The notes: a model not told the origin generated them from the sequence alone. A stretch of 51,568 nt of DNA from Clostridia bacterium (GCA_017475185.1 JAFVGB010000009.1:1-51568), one strand, 5' to 3'. Counted from the stretch's first letter, positions 1-8,267 are shown. Numbers and translations: made by a program.

Positions 1-60
1 ATTGTAATTTATATATTAAATAAGGAAATGATTCTATATAAAACCATTTCCTTATAAATA

Positions 61-486
61 TTATTTAATTTCAATATGTTTTGCTTCTGGAAGTTCTTTT
101 CTTTCTTCTTTTTTTGGAATACAAATTTTTAATATACCGTTTTTAAATTCTGCATTTACATCATCTTCTTTAATTTGCTCTCCCACATAAAAACTTCTTG
201 AGCAATGTCCGTAATATCTTTCCTTATGAACAAATTTGTCCTTTTCTTCATTGTCATCTTCTTTCTTAACCTCAGCTGTTATTTCCAAATATCCATCTTT
301 CAATGATAGGTTAATGTTTTCTTTTTCATATCCAGGAAGATCCATTTCGATAATGTATTTATCTTTTTTCTCTTTTATGTCTGTTTTCATTATTGCACTT
401 TCTCTTCTAATTGGAAAGAAATCATCTCCTTCAAAAAAATCTCTGAACAAATCAAATTCGTTCCTTTTTCTTGGTATCATCATCAT
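61..486 (-). CDS. Hsp20/alpha-crystallin small heat shock protein
   Basis: ATP-independent holdase chaperone of the small heat-shock family, cytoplasmic, 141 aa. The alpha-crystallin domain spans about residues 34-125, with the family's G-x-L signature at 117-119 (GILKICIPKK) and a C-terminal I-x-I tail (IEI, 138-140) used in oligomer assembly. The start is the first of three consecutive ATG codons (484-486), because AAAAGGAGTGG lies 7 bases upstream; a longer open frame to 603 runs through the promoter and is not used. It is a single gene behind a CIRCE operator, so it is probably repressed by HrcA and induced by heat or misfolding stress. Confidence 0.95.
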   Translation of the reverse strand: MMMIPRKRNEFDLFRDFFEGDDFFPIRRESAIMKTDIKEKKDKYIIEMDLPGYEKENINLSLKDGYLEITAEVKKEDDNEEKDKFVHKERYYGHCSRSFYVGEQIKEDDVNAEFKNGILKICIPKKEERKELPEAKHIEIK

Positions 487-575
487 AAAAACCACTCCTT
501 TTACAAAATAATTTTTTATGTGTTGATACTCTGTTTCAAGGGTATGCACATATATGTAATTCTCATTACATTTAT

Positions 576-617
576 ATTGTATCACTATTTTTAGCAATGT
601 CAAGTGTAGAGTGCTAA
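576..617 (-). promoter_or_regulatory. CIRCE operator overlapping the hsp20 promoter
   Basis: The CIRCE inverted repeat is at 591-617: TTAGCAATG, nine bases, GAGTGCTAA. The right half matches the consensus perfectly and the left half differs at two positions. On the minus strand a sigma-A promoter reads TTGACA (598-603), 16 bases, TACAAT (576-581), so bound HrcA would cover the -35 box. HrcA control is inferred from the site; hrcA is not in this window. Confidence 0.92.
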
Positions 618-1060
618 CTTTTTGTGAATTTTTTGTGAATTTATATTTTTATTTAAACAAAAAATTACTATTAATCTCTATGAATTTATCTTATCACAAC
701 ATATTAATAATCGTCAATATAGTATAAATTATGTAATATTTGGTTGCTAATACTTTCATTTTGTGCAATGTTGTATTTCTCTTTTTACTATACTCCTTTT
801 CTAAATCTATATCCCTCCTCCATCATTCTTATATATAAAATTTATTAAATTCTTTAATTGCTCTTTTTTAGAATTTAATTTATTAATTATTTTTGTTTCT
901 CAAAATATTTTTTCTTCTCCAACTTAGTTTCTATTTTTAAATAATTTTATAAATTGTTTTTTAAAAATTTATATTATTAATTTAGTAATTTTTAAAAAAT
1001 TGCTTTTTTACTCCCCTACTTCTCAAATTAGTTAAAATTTAAGAAGTCATAAAATAATAA
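618..1060. other. AT-rich gene-free stretch
   Basis: No credible coding frame is seen. It holds one copy (751-772) of a 22-base sequence, TACTTTCATTTTGTGCAATGTT in two parts (TACTTTCATTT, TGTGCAATGTT), that recurs at 2510-2531 in the next gene-free gap. Nothing else stands out. Confidence 0.6.
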
Positions 1061-1093
1061 AAAATCCTAAAATCTAACTGAAATTAGGATTTT
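1061..1093 (-). terminator. Intrinsic terminator of the lipoprotein gene
   Basis: Inverted repeat AAAATCCTAA (1061-1070) / TTAGGATTTT (1084-1093) with a 13-base loop, followed on the minus strand by a T-rich run. It lies 10 bases past the stop of the lipoprotein gene. Confidence 0.85.
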
Positions 1094-1102
1094 TTATTAT
1101 AA

Positions 1103-2383
1103 TTAATCAAATATTAATTGCCATACTCCATTTGAATCTTTTCCACTAGTTTTTATATTTGACTGTAACGAAATTATCGGTAAAACTTTATAAGCTAGGT
1201 CATTACTATAGCCGTTTGAAGTATATAATCTAACTCCATCCAAAACACCAAGATCTACACGACGCACACCAAATAAGCAATCTTTTTCTCCAGCAAGTAT
1301 AAGACGTGACGCAATCCAATACGTTGATTTTGTATCTGTATTTTTTGAATTATTGAATATCATTTCATAGTTTTTTGAGTTTGTGTTTAAATATGTAGAA
1401 CCCGCATAATAATATGTACTTAATTTATTAGCAATTTTTATATTATCGCCATTTATTGTTATTCCGTCTGGCAAATTATTTGGATATTTGGCATTTGTAT
1501 AGTTATGACTTTTGATGGTTTCAGCATCACTTATTTTATATCCTGTTATTGCATTTATATCATTTACATTTATACTTCTTCCACCAGTAGCACCTTTTCC
1601 ATGTCCATATACATCTCCAATATCATTTAAGATATCTTCCGCATTCTCAAATCCTGATTTGCCACATAAATGTAAAACTTCATTTGTAGGAGTTGCTGCT
1701 ATCAATTTTACATCTCCTGTATCTTTATTTACACTTAACACTCTCCATTTAATATCATCAGTCGAACTAAATATTGCATTTTTATCAGAACCGGTTAACC
1801 TACTATCTGTATTATAATTTAGTACTGTGTTTAATCCTAAATTTGAATTATAGTTTACAAAATCTCCAACTTCCACAACATCCGATAATTTGTTGTTACT
1901 ATTTTCAGTATGGTTATCATTTTCTCCATTAATATCAAATCCAGATTTTATTAAAAAATCTTTTAAAGATTGCTTAGATGAATTTACTTGATTATTGTCT
2001 CTTGAAATTGCTTCAATATAAAAATCTGCACTCATATTCATTATAATTTTTTTTCCATCTCTTTTTATTTCAAAATAATCATTTTCTTCTAATTTTAATG
2101 CTTTACTTAAATCCTGATAGTTCTTTAAAGAAGCTATAGCTGTTTGCTCTTTAGAATATTCAACAGTAAATACTACATTTTCAGCCTTATCATTTTTTAA
2201 AGTTATTTCTATCTTGGCATTTGCTTTTTCGTTTTTGTCTATTACTTGAGTTTTGGTTGCAATAATTTTTTCCTCTACTTCGTTGTTTTGACCATTATTT
2301 TGAGTTTTAGAACATCCTGATATAGTCAGTAAAACAACTAGTATAAATATTATATAAAATAGTTTTATGGATATTTTTTTCAT
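1103..2383 (-). CDS. Lipoprotein with a C-terminal WRVLSV-type domain
   Basis: 426 aa, secreted and membrane-anchored by inference. Residues 1-25 form a lipoprotein signal (hydrophobic core, lipobox ISGC). The middle is lysine-rich and soluble. The C-terminal half begins near 'VGDFVNYN' and contains 'IKWRVLSVNKDTGDVKLIA', a domain resembling the DUF6273-type surface or secreted domains of gut Firmicutes; this assignment is from memory of the pattern only. The start is set by AAAGGAGAAA upstream of ATG 2383. It has its own promoter and terminator, so it is monocistronic. Function unknown. Confidence 0.75.
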   Translation of the reverse strand: MKKISIKLFYIIFILVVLLTISGCSKTQNNGQNNEVEEKIIATKTQVIDKNEKANAKIEITLKNDKAENVVFTVEYSKEQTAIASLKNYQDLSKALKLEENDYFEIKRDGKKIIMNMSADFYIEAISRDNNQVNSSKQSLKDFLIKSGFDINGENDNHTENSNNKLSDVVEVGDFVNYNSNLGLNTVLNYNTDSRLTGSDKNAIFSSTDDIKWRVLSVNKDTGDVKLIAATPTNEVLHLCGKSGFENAEDILNDIGDVYGHGKGATGGRSINVNDINAITGYKISDAETIKSHNYTNAKYPNNLPDGITINGDNIKIANKLSTYYYAGSTYLNTNSKNYEMIFNNSKNTDTKSTYWIASRLILAGEKDCLFGVRRVDLGVLDGVRLYTSNGYSNDLAYKVLPIISLQSNIKTSGKDSNGVWQLIFD

Positions 2384-2433
2384 TTATTTTTCTCCTTTAT
2401 TATATTTATATTAATAAATTCATTAATGACAGT

Positions 2434-2462
2434 ATTGTATCATAGTGTATAGAAGCGGTCAA
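2434..2462 (-). promoter_or_regulatory. Promoter of the lipoprotein gene
   Basis: Minus strand TTGACC (2457-2462), 17-base spacer, TACAAT (2434-2439) with an upstream TG. A Chi-like GAAGCGG (2452-2458) sits inside the spacer. Confidence 0.75.
2452..2458 (+). repeat. Chi-like octamer family AGAAGCGG (first of 12)
   Basis: The heptamer GAAGCGG, always preceded by A, is found at 2452-2458, 4876-4882, 9436-9442 and 13298-13304 on the plus strand, and at 4487-4493, 6050-6056, 8380-8386, 8591-8597, 11181-11187, 15940-15946, 24757-24763 and 30984-30990 on the minus strand. Ten of the 12 lie in the first 16 kb. GAAGCGG is the known Chi sequence of Staphylococcus aureus. Assignment as Chi here is inference. 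Confidence 0.6.
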
Positions 2463-2509
2463 GATTTTGCTTTATATTAATAACTTTTATGTATACTGTA
2501 ATATCCGAT

Positions 2510-2531
2510 TACTTTCATTTTGTGCAATGTT
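2510..2531. repeat. Second copy of a 22-base intergenic repeat
   Basis: Identical to 751-772 over 22 bases, in the same orientation and also in a gene-free gap downstream of a minus-strand promoter region. No hairpin is apparent. Role unknown. Confidence 0.6.
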
Positions 2532-2665
2532 ATATATTCCTTTTTTATCACTCTTAACCTATGTAAACCTCTACTCTTCTATCTTTTAGGTTATTTGTGA
2601 TACTTACTTTTTATTTTCAATTTTATAAATTTTTATCATTTTTTATGTAAAATGTCAATGTATTT

Positions 2666-2698
2666 AAAGAAGCCTAGATATGTTATCTAAGCTTCTTT
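2666..2698 (-). terminator. Hairpin terminator of the M24 peptidase gene
   Basis: A 15-base imperfect stem (AAAGAAGC.TAGATA, 2666-2680, against 2684-2698) with a 3-base loop, 44 bases past the peptidase stop. The T-run is short on both strands. Confidence 0.65.
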
Positions 2699-2741
2699 TA
2701 GTTCCTACTTAATTTTTTTCTCTTTTTAAATCACTTTAAAC

Positions 2742-3812
2742 TTATATTATTGTCAAATCTTTAGGGTATTTATTTAAAACCTCACAACCATCTTCTGTTA
2801 TTAGTACAAGGTCTTCAACCCTTACTCCAATGTTCTTTTCAGGAATATAAATTCCTGGTTCAACAGAGAAACATTGCCCAACTTTTATTATTTCTGTATT
2901 TGTTGCTGACACATCTCCAGGTTCATGATCTTGCAATCCAATTGAGTGACCTGTTCTATGAGTAAAATATTGACCATATCCTTTTGATTCTATATATGAT
3001 CTTGCTGCATAATCTACATCACACATTCTTGCACCGGGTTTTGCTGCTGCAATTCCTCTTAAATTTGCTTCTTTTACTATGTTATAAATTTCTTTTGAAA
3101 ATTCAGATGGTTCCCCTATAAAAATAGTTCTTGTCATATCTGATGCATAATTATCTTTAAGTCCACCTATATCTATAACAACACAGTCTCCTTCTTTTCC
3201 AACTGTTTCATCTGCCTCATGATGAGGATCTGCAGCATTTTTTCCAAATGCTATTACTGGTTCAAATGAAACATCCTCACAGCCTAATTCTTTATATATT
3301 TCTATTACTTTTGTAGTTAATTCTATTTCATTAAGACCTTTTGAAACCCAAGGAATTATTCTTTCCATTGCAATATCATTTAATCTTGAAGATTCTCTCA
3401 TAAGATTTTGTTCTTGTTCATCTTTTATTAATCTTGTTTTATCAACAATAAATGAACTGTTTATAAATTCCACATTACCTAATAATTCATTTAATCTAAT
3501 TAAGAAACCTGATGGCCAGTTTTTATCTATTCCAATTTTTTCATTTTTATCAACATATCTGCTTAAAACTTCAACACCATCATGGTCATCATCATACCAT
3601 ACAAGTTCAAATTCTGGATCTGGTTCTTGTGGAAATAATTTATTAACTATTAGTTTACAATCACCATTAGTGTTCAAATATAATGCTAATAATCTCTCTT
3701 CACTTTCAATTTTTCTTCCTATCAAATAGAATATACTCATTTTGTCTGATACAATCATTTGTTTTATTCCATTTTTTTTCATTTCTTCAAATATTTTTAC
3801 CTTTTTAGTCAT
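2742..3812 (-). CDS. M24 family Xaa-Pro peptidase
   Basis: Cytoplasmic metallopeptidase releasing N-terminal residues from X-Pro peptides; 356 aa, the normal length. The N-terminal creatinase-like domain covers about 1-125. The pita-bread catalytic domain carries the expected metal ligands D214 (VIDIGG), D225 (SDMTRT), H289 (HRTGHS), E318 (EPGIY) and E333 (VEDLV). The start has GGAGG 7 bases upstream. It is a single-gene unit with a promoter at 3837-3865 and a hairpin at 2666. Confidence 0.93.
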   Translation of the reverse strand: MTKKVKIFEEMKKNGIKQMIVSDKMSIFYLIGRKIESEERLLALYLNTNGDCKLIVNKLFPQEPDPEFELVWYDDDHDGVEVLSRYVDKNEKIGIDKNWPSGFLIRLNELLGNVEFINSSFIVDKTRLIKDEQEQNLMRESSRLNDIAMERIIPWVSKGLNEIELTTKVIEIYKELGCEDVSFEPVIAFGKNAADPHHEADETVGKEGDCVVIDIGGLKDNYASDMTRTIFIGEPSEFSKEIYNIVKEANLRGIAAAKPGARMCDVDYAARSYIESKGYGQYFTHRTGHSIGLQDHEPGDVSATNTEIIKVGQCFSVEPGIYIPEKNIGVRVEDLVLITEDGCEVLNKYPKDLTII

Positions 3813-3836
3813 AACAAAACCTCCTATATATATAAT

Positions 3837-3865
3837 ATAATATCAAAAAAAATATATATTTTCAA
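3837..3865 (-). promoter_or_regulatory. Promoter of the M24 peptidase gene
   Basis: Minus strand TTGAAA (3860-3865), 17-base spacer, TATTAT (3837-3842), about 25 bases before the ribosome binding site. Confidence 0.65.
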
Positions 3866-3886
3866 TAAAAATGTATAATTCGTTAA

Positions 3887-4147
3887 CTATAATTCATATT
3901 CCATTACTTTAGCATTATCTGGTATAAATGTTGCCAATTTTTCATCTGACATCATTCCATTAAAGTAACAATCTAATGGCCTAGATACTCCACCATGTGC
4001 TACTATTAATACGTTTTCATAATTCTTTGTCTTTAAATCATCTAAAAAGCTATATATTCTTTCAAAAAAATCTCTTATATTCTCAGCTTGCTTATATTTA
4101 ACGTTCTTTGTATAATTCCAAAATTCATTAAAATGCGATTGATATAT
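3887..4147 (-). pseudogene. Histidine phosphatase family remnant (C-terminal part only)
   Basis: A frame without a start codon encodes about 85 residues ending at TAG 3887-3889. It contains 'VLIVAHGGVSRPLDCYFNG', the second catalytic histidine block of phosphoglycerate-mutase-like histidine phosphatases, and ends 'NAKVMEYEL', typical of that family's C-terminus. The N-terminal RHG block and first catalytic histidine are absent, and upstream the frame closes at a TAG inside the neighbouring gene's end. This is a 5'-truncated gene replaced by the gene at 4128. Confidence 0.85.
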
Positions 4148-4649
4148 ATCCTATTTCAGTTATTTCCCCATCCGTAATTTTAATTCCGATTCCATCACCT
4201 TCAGTATCATCACCATAATCATAAAAAAATGCAAGAAATACTGTTCCGTCATTATATAAATATTCATCTTGTATTATAATAGAGTTGAATTCAAGATGCT
4301 TTAACATTTCATCTACACTATTAATATCTGGCCACATTTTTTTCATTTCATCTCTATCATCTGGCCCATACGTGTTCTTTTGCTCTTTATTGTAGTACTC
4401 AACAATTCTTTTAATAATTTTTTCTTGTATGCTTGGAAATATCCTCATAAACTTATCTAATGTTTCTCTTTGATATTCGGTAGGTTCCGCTTCTGACATT
4501 ACTTGTAAATTTATTGTAATTAATTTACCAAAAAATTCAAATTTAATTTTACATTCCCCAGTATAATAATCTCCATCATACATTTCTTCAAATATTCGTG
4601 ATTTATTTAAATTTTTCCAATTATCAGATGAACAATATAATTTATACAT
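4128..4649 (-). CDS. Small acidic protein, DUF6985-like
   Basis: 173 aa, acidic, no signal peptide or membrane segment. Features include 'YDGDYYTGECKIKFEFFG' near residue 25, 'PTEYQRETLDKF' near 60 and a glycine/aspartate-rich tail 'YGDDTEGDGIGIKITDGE'. The pattern resembles DUF6985, a family often seen as stand-alone, immunity-like proteins; this is from memory and uncertain. A GGGGGA ribosome binding site precedes ATG 4649. It lies between two gene remnants (3887 and 4695), so its insertion may have displaced them. Confidence 0.6.
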   Translation of the reverse strand: MYKLYCSSDNWKNLNKSRIFEEMYDGDYYTGECKIKFEFFGKLITINLQVMSEAEPTEYQRETLDKFMRIFPSIQEKIIKRIVEYYNKEQKNTYGPDDRDEMKKMWPDINSVDEMLKHLEFNSIIIQDEYLYNDGTVFLAFFYDYGDDTEGDGIGIKITDGEITEIGYISIAF

Positions 4650-4694
4650 ATTATAAAAATCCCCCTTTATTTTTATTACTTAAAATATTACTAT

Positions 4695-4818
4695 TTACTT
4701 TAATAATTCTATTTCTTTGATGCTTTTTTCTAGCAACTCATTATCATTAATTTCACTTGCTTTGTTTGCCATCATCAAAAAGTACACCACCTACATCTAG
4801 TATTATGTTTTTTATCAT
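4695..4818 (-). pseudogene. HAD-family hydrolase remnant
   Basis: ATG 4816-4818 opens 'MIKNIILDVGGVLFDDGKQ', the catalytic motif I (DxGGV) start of HAD hydrolases, then hits TGA at 4753. A different frame continues as 'ASEINDNELLEKSIKEIELLK' to TAA 4695-4697. About 40 codons remain of a family normally near 200 aa, so an internal deletion with frame change is likely. The promoter at 4848-4875 still points at it, and the 4128 gene now lies downstream. Confidence 0.75.
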
Positions 4819-4847
4819 TGTTGCGCTTCTTTTTAATTTTTTGTTAT

Positions 4848-4875
4848 ATTATATCATAGATTTATCATTTATCAA
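4848..4875 (-). promoter_or_regulatory. Promoter with extended -10 (TTGATA/TATAAT)
   Basis: Minus strand TTGATA (4870-4875), 16-base spacer ending TATGA, TATAAT (4848-4853). The same architecture recurs at 9408-9435 and 19745-19772. It probably drives the HAD remnant and the gene at 4128. Confidence 0.75.
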
Positions 4876-4958
4876 GAAGCGGGTTTAAATGATGAATGGA
4901 AAATCTTGTTTGACATACACTAAAAAACTTGATATGTGTGTGATGAGCTGTCAACAAA

Positions 4959-4998
4959 ATATAACTCGCTGCAACATTGTTGCTACAGCGAGTTATAT
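4959..4998 (-). terminator. Strong hairpin terminator downstream of the 5018 gene
   Basis: A perfect 13-base stem, ATATAACTCGCTG (4959-4971) / CAGCGAGTTATAT (4986-4998), loop 14 bases, followed on the minus strand by TTTTGTTG. Confidence 0.88.
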
Positions 4999-5017
4999 CA
5001 TTGGTCAATATTACTTT

Positions 5018-5404
5018 TTACCTCATACGTATACTTCTCTTGTTTATAATTCGAATATTTTCCTCAAGTGATTGCACACGCATGCTTAAAAGAAAGAAAT
5101 CAATTGAATCTACTTCCTTGGCATTAATTGCGATAATTTTTTCAGCAATATGTTGTGCAAATTCTAACATGTTGCTGGCTGTGTTATCAACCGACTTATA
5201 GCTTTTTAAGTAACCATCATCTTTGATACAAAAATCATTTTTTCCAGTTACGTCAAGGAGCTCGATTACGTCTGCATTTGGGTCTACACAGAGAATTTCA
5301 ACTACGTCCCAAAATTTTGGTTGATGATTACTCGAAACAGGGATTGCTTTTTTGAAGTAACCATCTATACACCGCTTTGCTTTTTCTTTTGTCATTTTTT
5401 TCAT
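5018..5404 (-). CDS. Unrecognised 128-aa protein, probably acquired
   Basis: I do not recognise a family. It is soluble, with no signal or membrane segment, and lysine/arginine-rich at both ends (MKKMTKEKAKRC, NKRSIRMR). ATG 5404 has AGGAGG at good spacing. Codon use is more GC-rich than the neighbours (CGG, GTC, GAG are used). The in-frame CGG in 'AKRC' cannot be a +1 shift site, because the shifted frame stops at once. It forms a self-contained unit with its own promoter (5561-5589), a structured leader of about 150 bases and a strong terminator. Confidence 0.6.
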   Translation of the reverse strand: MKKMTKEKAKRCIDGYFKKAIPVSSNHQPKFWDVVEILCVDPNADVIELLDVTGKNDFCIKDDGYLKSYKSVDNTASNMLEFAQHIAEKIIAINAKEVDSIDFFLLSMRVQSLEENIRIINKRSIRMR

Positions 5405-5589
5405 TTAGATACCTCCTAATTTTAGTTTGCATAAGCAGGCTGACCTCCTACTTGTAATTCAGGTTTTGTTAGTGTTGAACACGAATAACTGCAAATTCTG
5501 CAGTATTCCACTAACTCTTACTATATATAAACAGGCTAAGTGCCTGGAATTTATTGATTTATATTATCATTTTCTTATAAAAAAGTCAA
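5405..5589 (-). promoter_or_regulatory. Promoter and structured leader of the 5018 gene
   Basis: Minus strand TTGACT (5584-5589), 17 bases, TAATAT (5561-5566). The leader to 5405 contains several small stems: CAGGC/GCCTG around 5532-5547, GTTAGTG/CACTAAC enclosing an inner GCA/TGC stem, and an AGGAGG near 5442 that could pair or compete with the true site. Two related stretches read CATAAGCAGGCTGA and TATAAACAGGCTAA on the plus strand. It matches no riboswitch I know. Confidence 0.5.
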
Positions 5590-5606
5590 TTTATATATTA
5601 CAATAC

Positions 5607-6083
5607 TTATTGTATTTTAGCATATTGTTCTATTGCATAGTTATATAATCCATGTTTCTGATAAAACCTTTGAGCTTCTTTATTATCGTCTAATACTTCA
5701 ATTTTTAAATACTTTATTTCATTATCCTTACATAAACTTTTAGCTTTATTAATTAATTCAGTTCCAATTCCAAGTCTTCTATATTCTTTTTGTATGTATA
5801 AATTTCCAACTTCTAAAACATCATATTCTAGCCATGGTCTCTTTTTATTAATCCAACAAGTCATATATCCAACGATTTTATTATCTACACATGCAACATA
5901 AATCCAATCATTCTCTATATTTGATTTATAATTATTATATCCTTGTTCAGTTAATGCCCAATTCATATTAAACATATATTCTTTAGTAGAATTGTTTTTC
6001 TCATATTCCATTAACTCTTGACTTAATTGTTGAATTCTTTCAATATCCTCCGCTTCTGCCAGTCTTATAACATATTTAATCAT
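5607..6083 (-). CDS. GNAT family N-acetyltransferase
   Basis: Acetyl-CoA-dependent N-acetyltransferase, 158 aa, single GNAT domain. Motif A with the pyrophosphate-binding Q/RxxGxG/A loop is 'RRLGIGTEL' near residue 103, preceded by beta strand 'LEVGNLYIQKEY'. The C-terminal 'AQRFYQKHGLYNY' is the usual GNAT motif B tyrosine segment. Start ATG 6083 with GGAGG 8 bases upstream. It is the last gene of the leftward run from 9328. Substrate unknown. Confidence 0.85.
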   Translation of the reverse strand: MIKYVIRLAEAEDIERIQQLSQELMEYEKNNSTKEYMFNMNWALTEQGYNNYKSNIENDWIYVACVDNKIVGYMTCWINKKRPWLEYDVLEVGNLYIQKEYRRLGIGTELINKAKSLCKDNEIKYLKIEVLDDNKEAQRFYQKHGLYNYAIEQYAKIQ

Positions 6084-6149
6084 AATCTAGTCCTCCTAAT
6101 AATTTTGTAAAGCCAAGTAATTAAATTGGCTTATATATAAATTTCTATG

Positions 6150-6647
6150 CTATAAAATTTTATTGAAATCTATTAGCTCTTTAGACATCATATCATTAGA
6201 AACTTTTTCACCAATTTCTACATCAAACCATTCTGGAACTTTTTTATTTATTGCCTGACTTTCTGTTTCAAATTCGATTTCTGCAAAAACAATACCTTCA
6301 TATGCCCCATGAAATACATCAAGCTCTATTGTTAATTCATCTTCATATGGAATAAAATATCTATCTTTTTCAATTGTAATTCTATTTTCATCCTTTTCTA
6401 ATTTGTCATATTGCTCTTTTGTAATTTCTATCTCATATTCATTAACTGAAAGATTTCTTTTTCCTGTTTTTACTGTGTAAATAAATTTTATTTCTCCATT
6501 TTTTTCTATTTTTCTTTTTCTTATTGCAGTAAAAATATCTGAAAAAATATAATCCTGTACAATAACTTTTTTACTGTCTTTATATTCAGAAATTAATTCG
6601 TTTACCTTTTCTATATTTTTTATAAAAAAACGTCTTTCTATTTCCAC
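6150..6647 (-). CDS. CYTH domain protein (triphosphate tunnel family)
   Basis: 165 aa, a single CYTH domain. Members bind triphosphates in a tunnel and include thiamine or inorganic triphosphatases and class IV adenylate cyclases. The defining N-terminal E-x-E-x-K/R signature is 'MEIERRFF', and paired acidic strands ('LTIELDVF', 'FAEIEFETESQA') supply metal ligands. The start is GTG 6645-6647 with GGAGG 7 bases upstream. Its neighbours (HD hydrolase, YjjX-type NTPase) favour a hydrolytic, nucleotide-cleaning role; this is inference. Confidence 0.82.
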   Translation of the reverse strand: MEIERRFFIKNIEKVNELISEYKDSKKVIVQDYIFSDIFTAIRKRKIEKNGEIKFIYTVKTGKRNLSVNEYEIEITKEQYDKLEKDENRITIEKDRYFIPYEDELTIELDVFHGAYEGIVFAEIEFETESQAINKKVPEWFDVEIGEKVSNDMMSKELIDFNKIL

Positions 6648-6705
6648 TATGTTTCCTCCTTAATATATTAAAATTACTATTTTTGTTATCATTTTAATGA
6701 CTGTT

Positions 6706-7481
6706 TTAAAGTATTCTTTCATCAATAAACTCTAAAGCGTGTTTTCTTATCAATTCCATCTTTTGTTTAGTATCTGTATTCTTATAATCTAATCTATCTA
6801 CTATAACATTTATATAATTCATTGCTTTTATATACTCTAATCCAAATTTATAATTGTAATCAAATATAAAAGCAATATAAGAAACCCAAAAGTCCATATG
6901 TGTTTTCTGTCTTCTCTAACTATTATTTTACTATTCATAAAATCATTGAAGATATTTTCTGAAATTATCTCATTTTCTAGTATGTCTTTACTTGAGTTAT
7001 CAATTATATTTTCGAAATCTTCTTCAGCTTTAACTCTAAAGTTATCTGTTTTATCTGCATCTCTGATTATTTTTGCATGTAATAGCTCTCTTTCAGTTAA
7101 ACCGTCTTCTATATATAATCTATTATGATTTAAGATAGCTTTTGAGATAATGTTGTCGTATTGAGTATCTTCTATAAAATCTCTTATAAGGTTATCCTTA
7201 AACAGGATATCATTTCCTAATATAGCATGATCCATATCTTTATTATCTATGAAACTATCACTTTGTCTTATTTGTTCAAATCTTCCTATATCATGTAGTA
7301 GTGCTATTAGTTTTGCTAATTCCACATCTTCATTATTTAAATCAAGTTTATTAGCAATATATTCACTAGCTTTTACTACACCGTATGTGTGTCTTATCTT
7401 TAAATCTATTTTTCCATATTTAGAGTCAAAGTTTTCTAAGTATTTCTTAAAAGTTTCCATTGCGTGCTTAAAGTCAATCAT
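6706..7481 (-). CDS. HD-domain hydrolase, frameshifted
   Basis: Metal-dependent phosphohydrolase of the HD superfamily. From ATG 7481 (GGAGG upstream), H31 and the H63-D64 pair (LLHDIGRF) and 'IIRDADKTD' give the HD metal site. The first frame reads well to 'IVREDRK' near 6907, then becomes hydrophobic nonsense. The natural C-terminus, 'MDFWVSYIAFIFDYNYKFG' to 'LEFIDERIL', lies in the -1 frame and ends at 6706. One missing A in the short A-run at 6903-6906 (minus strand AGAAAAC) would join them as '...RKTHMDFW...'. It is a mutation, an assembly error or A-run slippage. It is not a CGG-type site. Confidence 0.8.
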
Positions 7482-7514
7482 AAATTCCTCCATCTTATTA
7501 ACGTTTTGTTATAA

Positions 7515-8207
7515 TTAGCATTTTGAAATAAATTCCTTAAACAATTTATTTGGAAACTCGTCTTCCAACATTAATTCAGGATGCCATTTTATACCTACCA
7601 CAAATTTTTTATTATCCAATTCAAAACTTTCTACAAGTCCATCATATGACATAGATGATATATTAGCGTACTTCTCAACTTTTTCTTTAGGTGCTATCAT
7701 ACTATGAATGCTATTTACACTATATTCGTCTGTTTTTATTAAATCGTACAATTTTGTACCTTTAGTTATAGAAATACTATGTCTGTAATTTATATCATAT
7801 ATATCATGGCTTTTGGTTTTATCTTCAATTACATCTGTACCTATTGCTCTTAAAATATTATTAAAGCCAGCACAAATCCCAATAAGTGGTTTATCTAATT
7901 CTATAATTCTTTTGGCCATTTCTATTTCATAATTTGAACTATATAATCCACCTTGCAATATAAATCCATCACATAAATCTATTTGTCTATATAATTCATT
8001 TTTTTCTTCACTATTTAATACAGTATTATCTTTAATATCATTATCATTGAACTTTAAAGTTTCTTCTGTTGGAAGTAACATTATTGCTGTTCCACCATTT
8101 TTTACAATTAAATATCTTATTTCATCAACTTCATCAATTCTATGCCAAATATCTTCTCCATATTGTGGCTGAACTTTCCCTATTATTCCTATAATTGGTT
8201 TTCTCAT
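7515..8207 (-). CDS. Class I glutamine amidotransferase-like hydrolase (PuuD type)
   Basis: Resembles gamma-glutamyl-gamma-aminobutyrate hydrolases, which cleave gamma-glutamyl amides. About 230 aa. The nucleophile elbow is 'GICAGFNN' (C112) and the His/Glu of the triad are in 'WHPEL' (H209, E211). The start is ATG 8205-8207 with AAAGGAGAT 8 bases upstream; a TTG two codons earlier is less likely. It is the third gene of the run starting at 9328. The true substrate is unknown, because the family includes several specificities. Confidence 0.82.
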   Translation of the reverse strand: MRKPIIGIIGKVQPQYGEDIWHRIDEVDEIRYLIVKNGGTAIMLLPTEETLKFNDNDIKDNTVLNSEEKNELYRQIDLCDGFILQGGLYSSNYEIEMAKRIIELDKPLIGICAGFNNILRAIGTDVIEDKTKSHDIYDINYRHSISITKGTKLYDLIKTDEYSVNSIHSMIAPKEKVEKYANISSMSYDGLVESFELDNKKFVVGIKWHPELMLEDEFPNKLFKEFISKC

Positions 8208-8267
8208 ATACAATTATCTCCTTTACTCTATACAACTTACTATCATGTTTACTCCGCTACGTCTTTA

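Noticed and set aside
5427..5648. Plus-strand open frame of 73 codons
   Set aside because: Hydrophobic low-complexity product, no ribosome binding site, overlaps a leader and promoter on the other strand.
6900..6910. HD-gene break as a fifth CGG site
   Set aside because: There is no CGG; the shift needed is -1 at an A-run.
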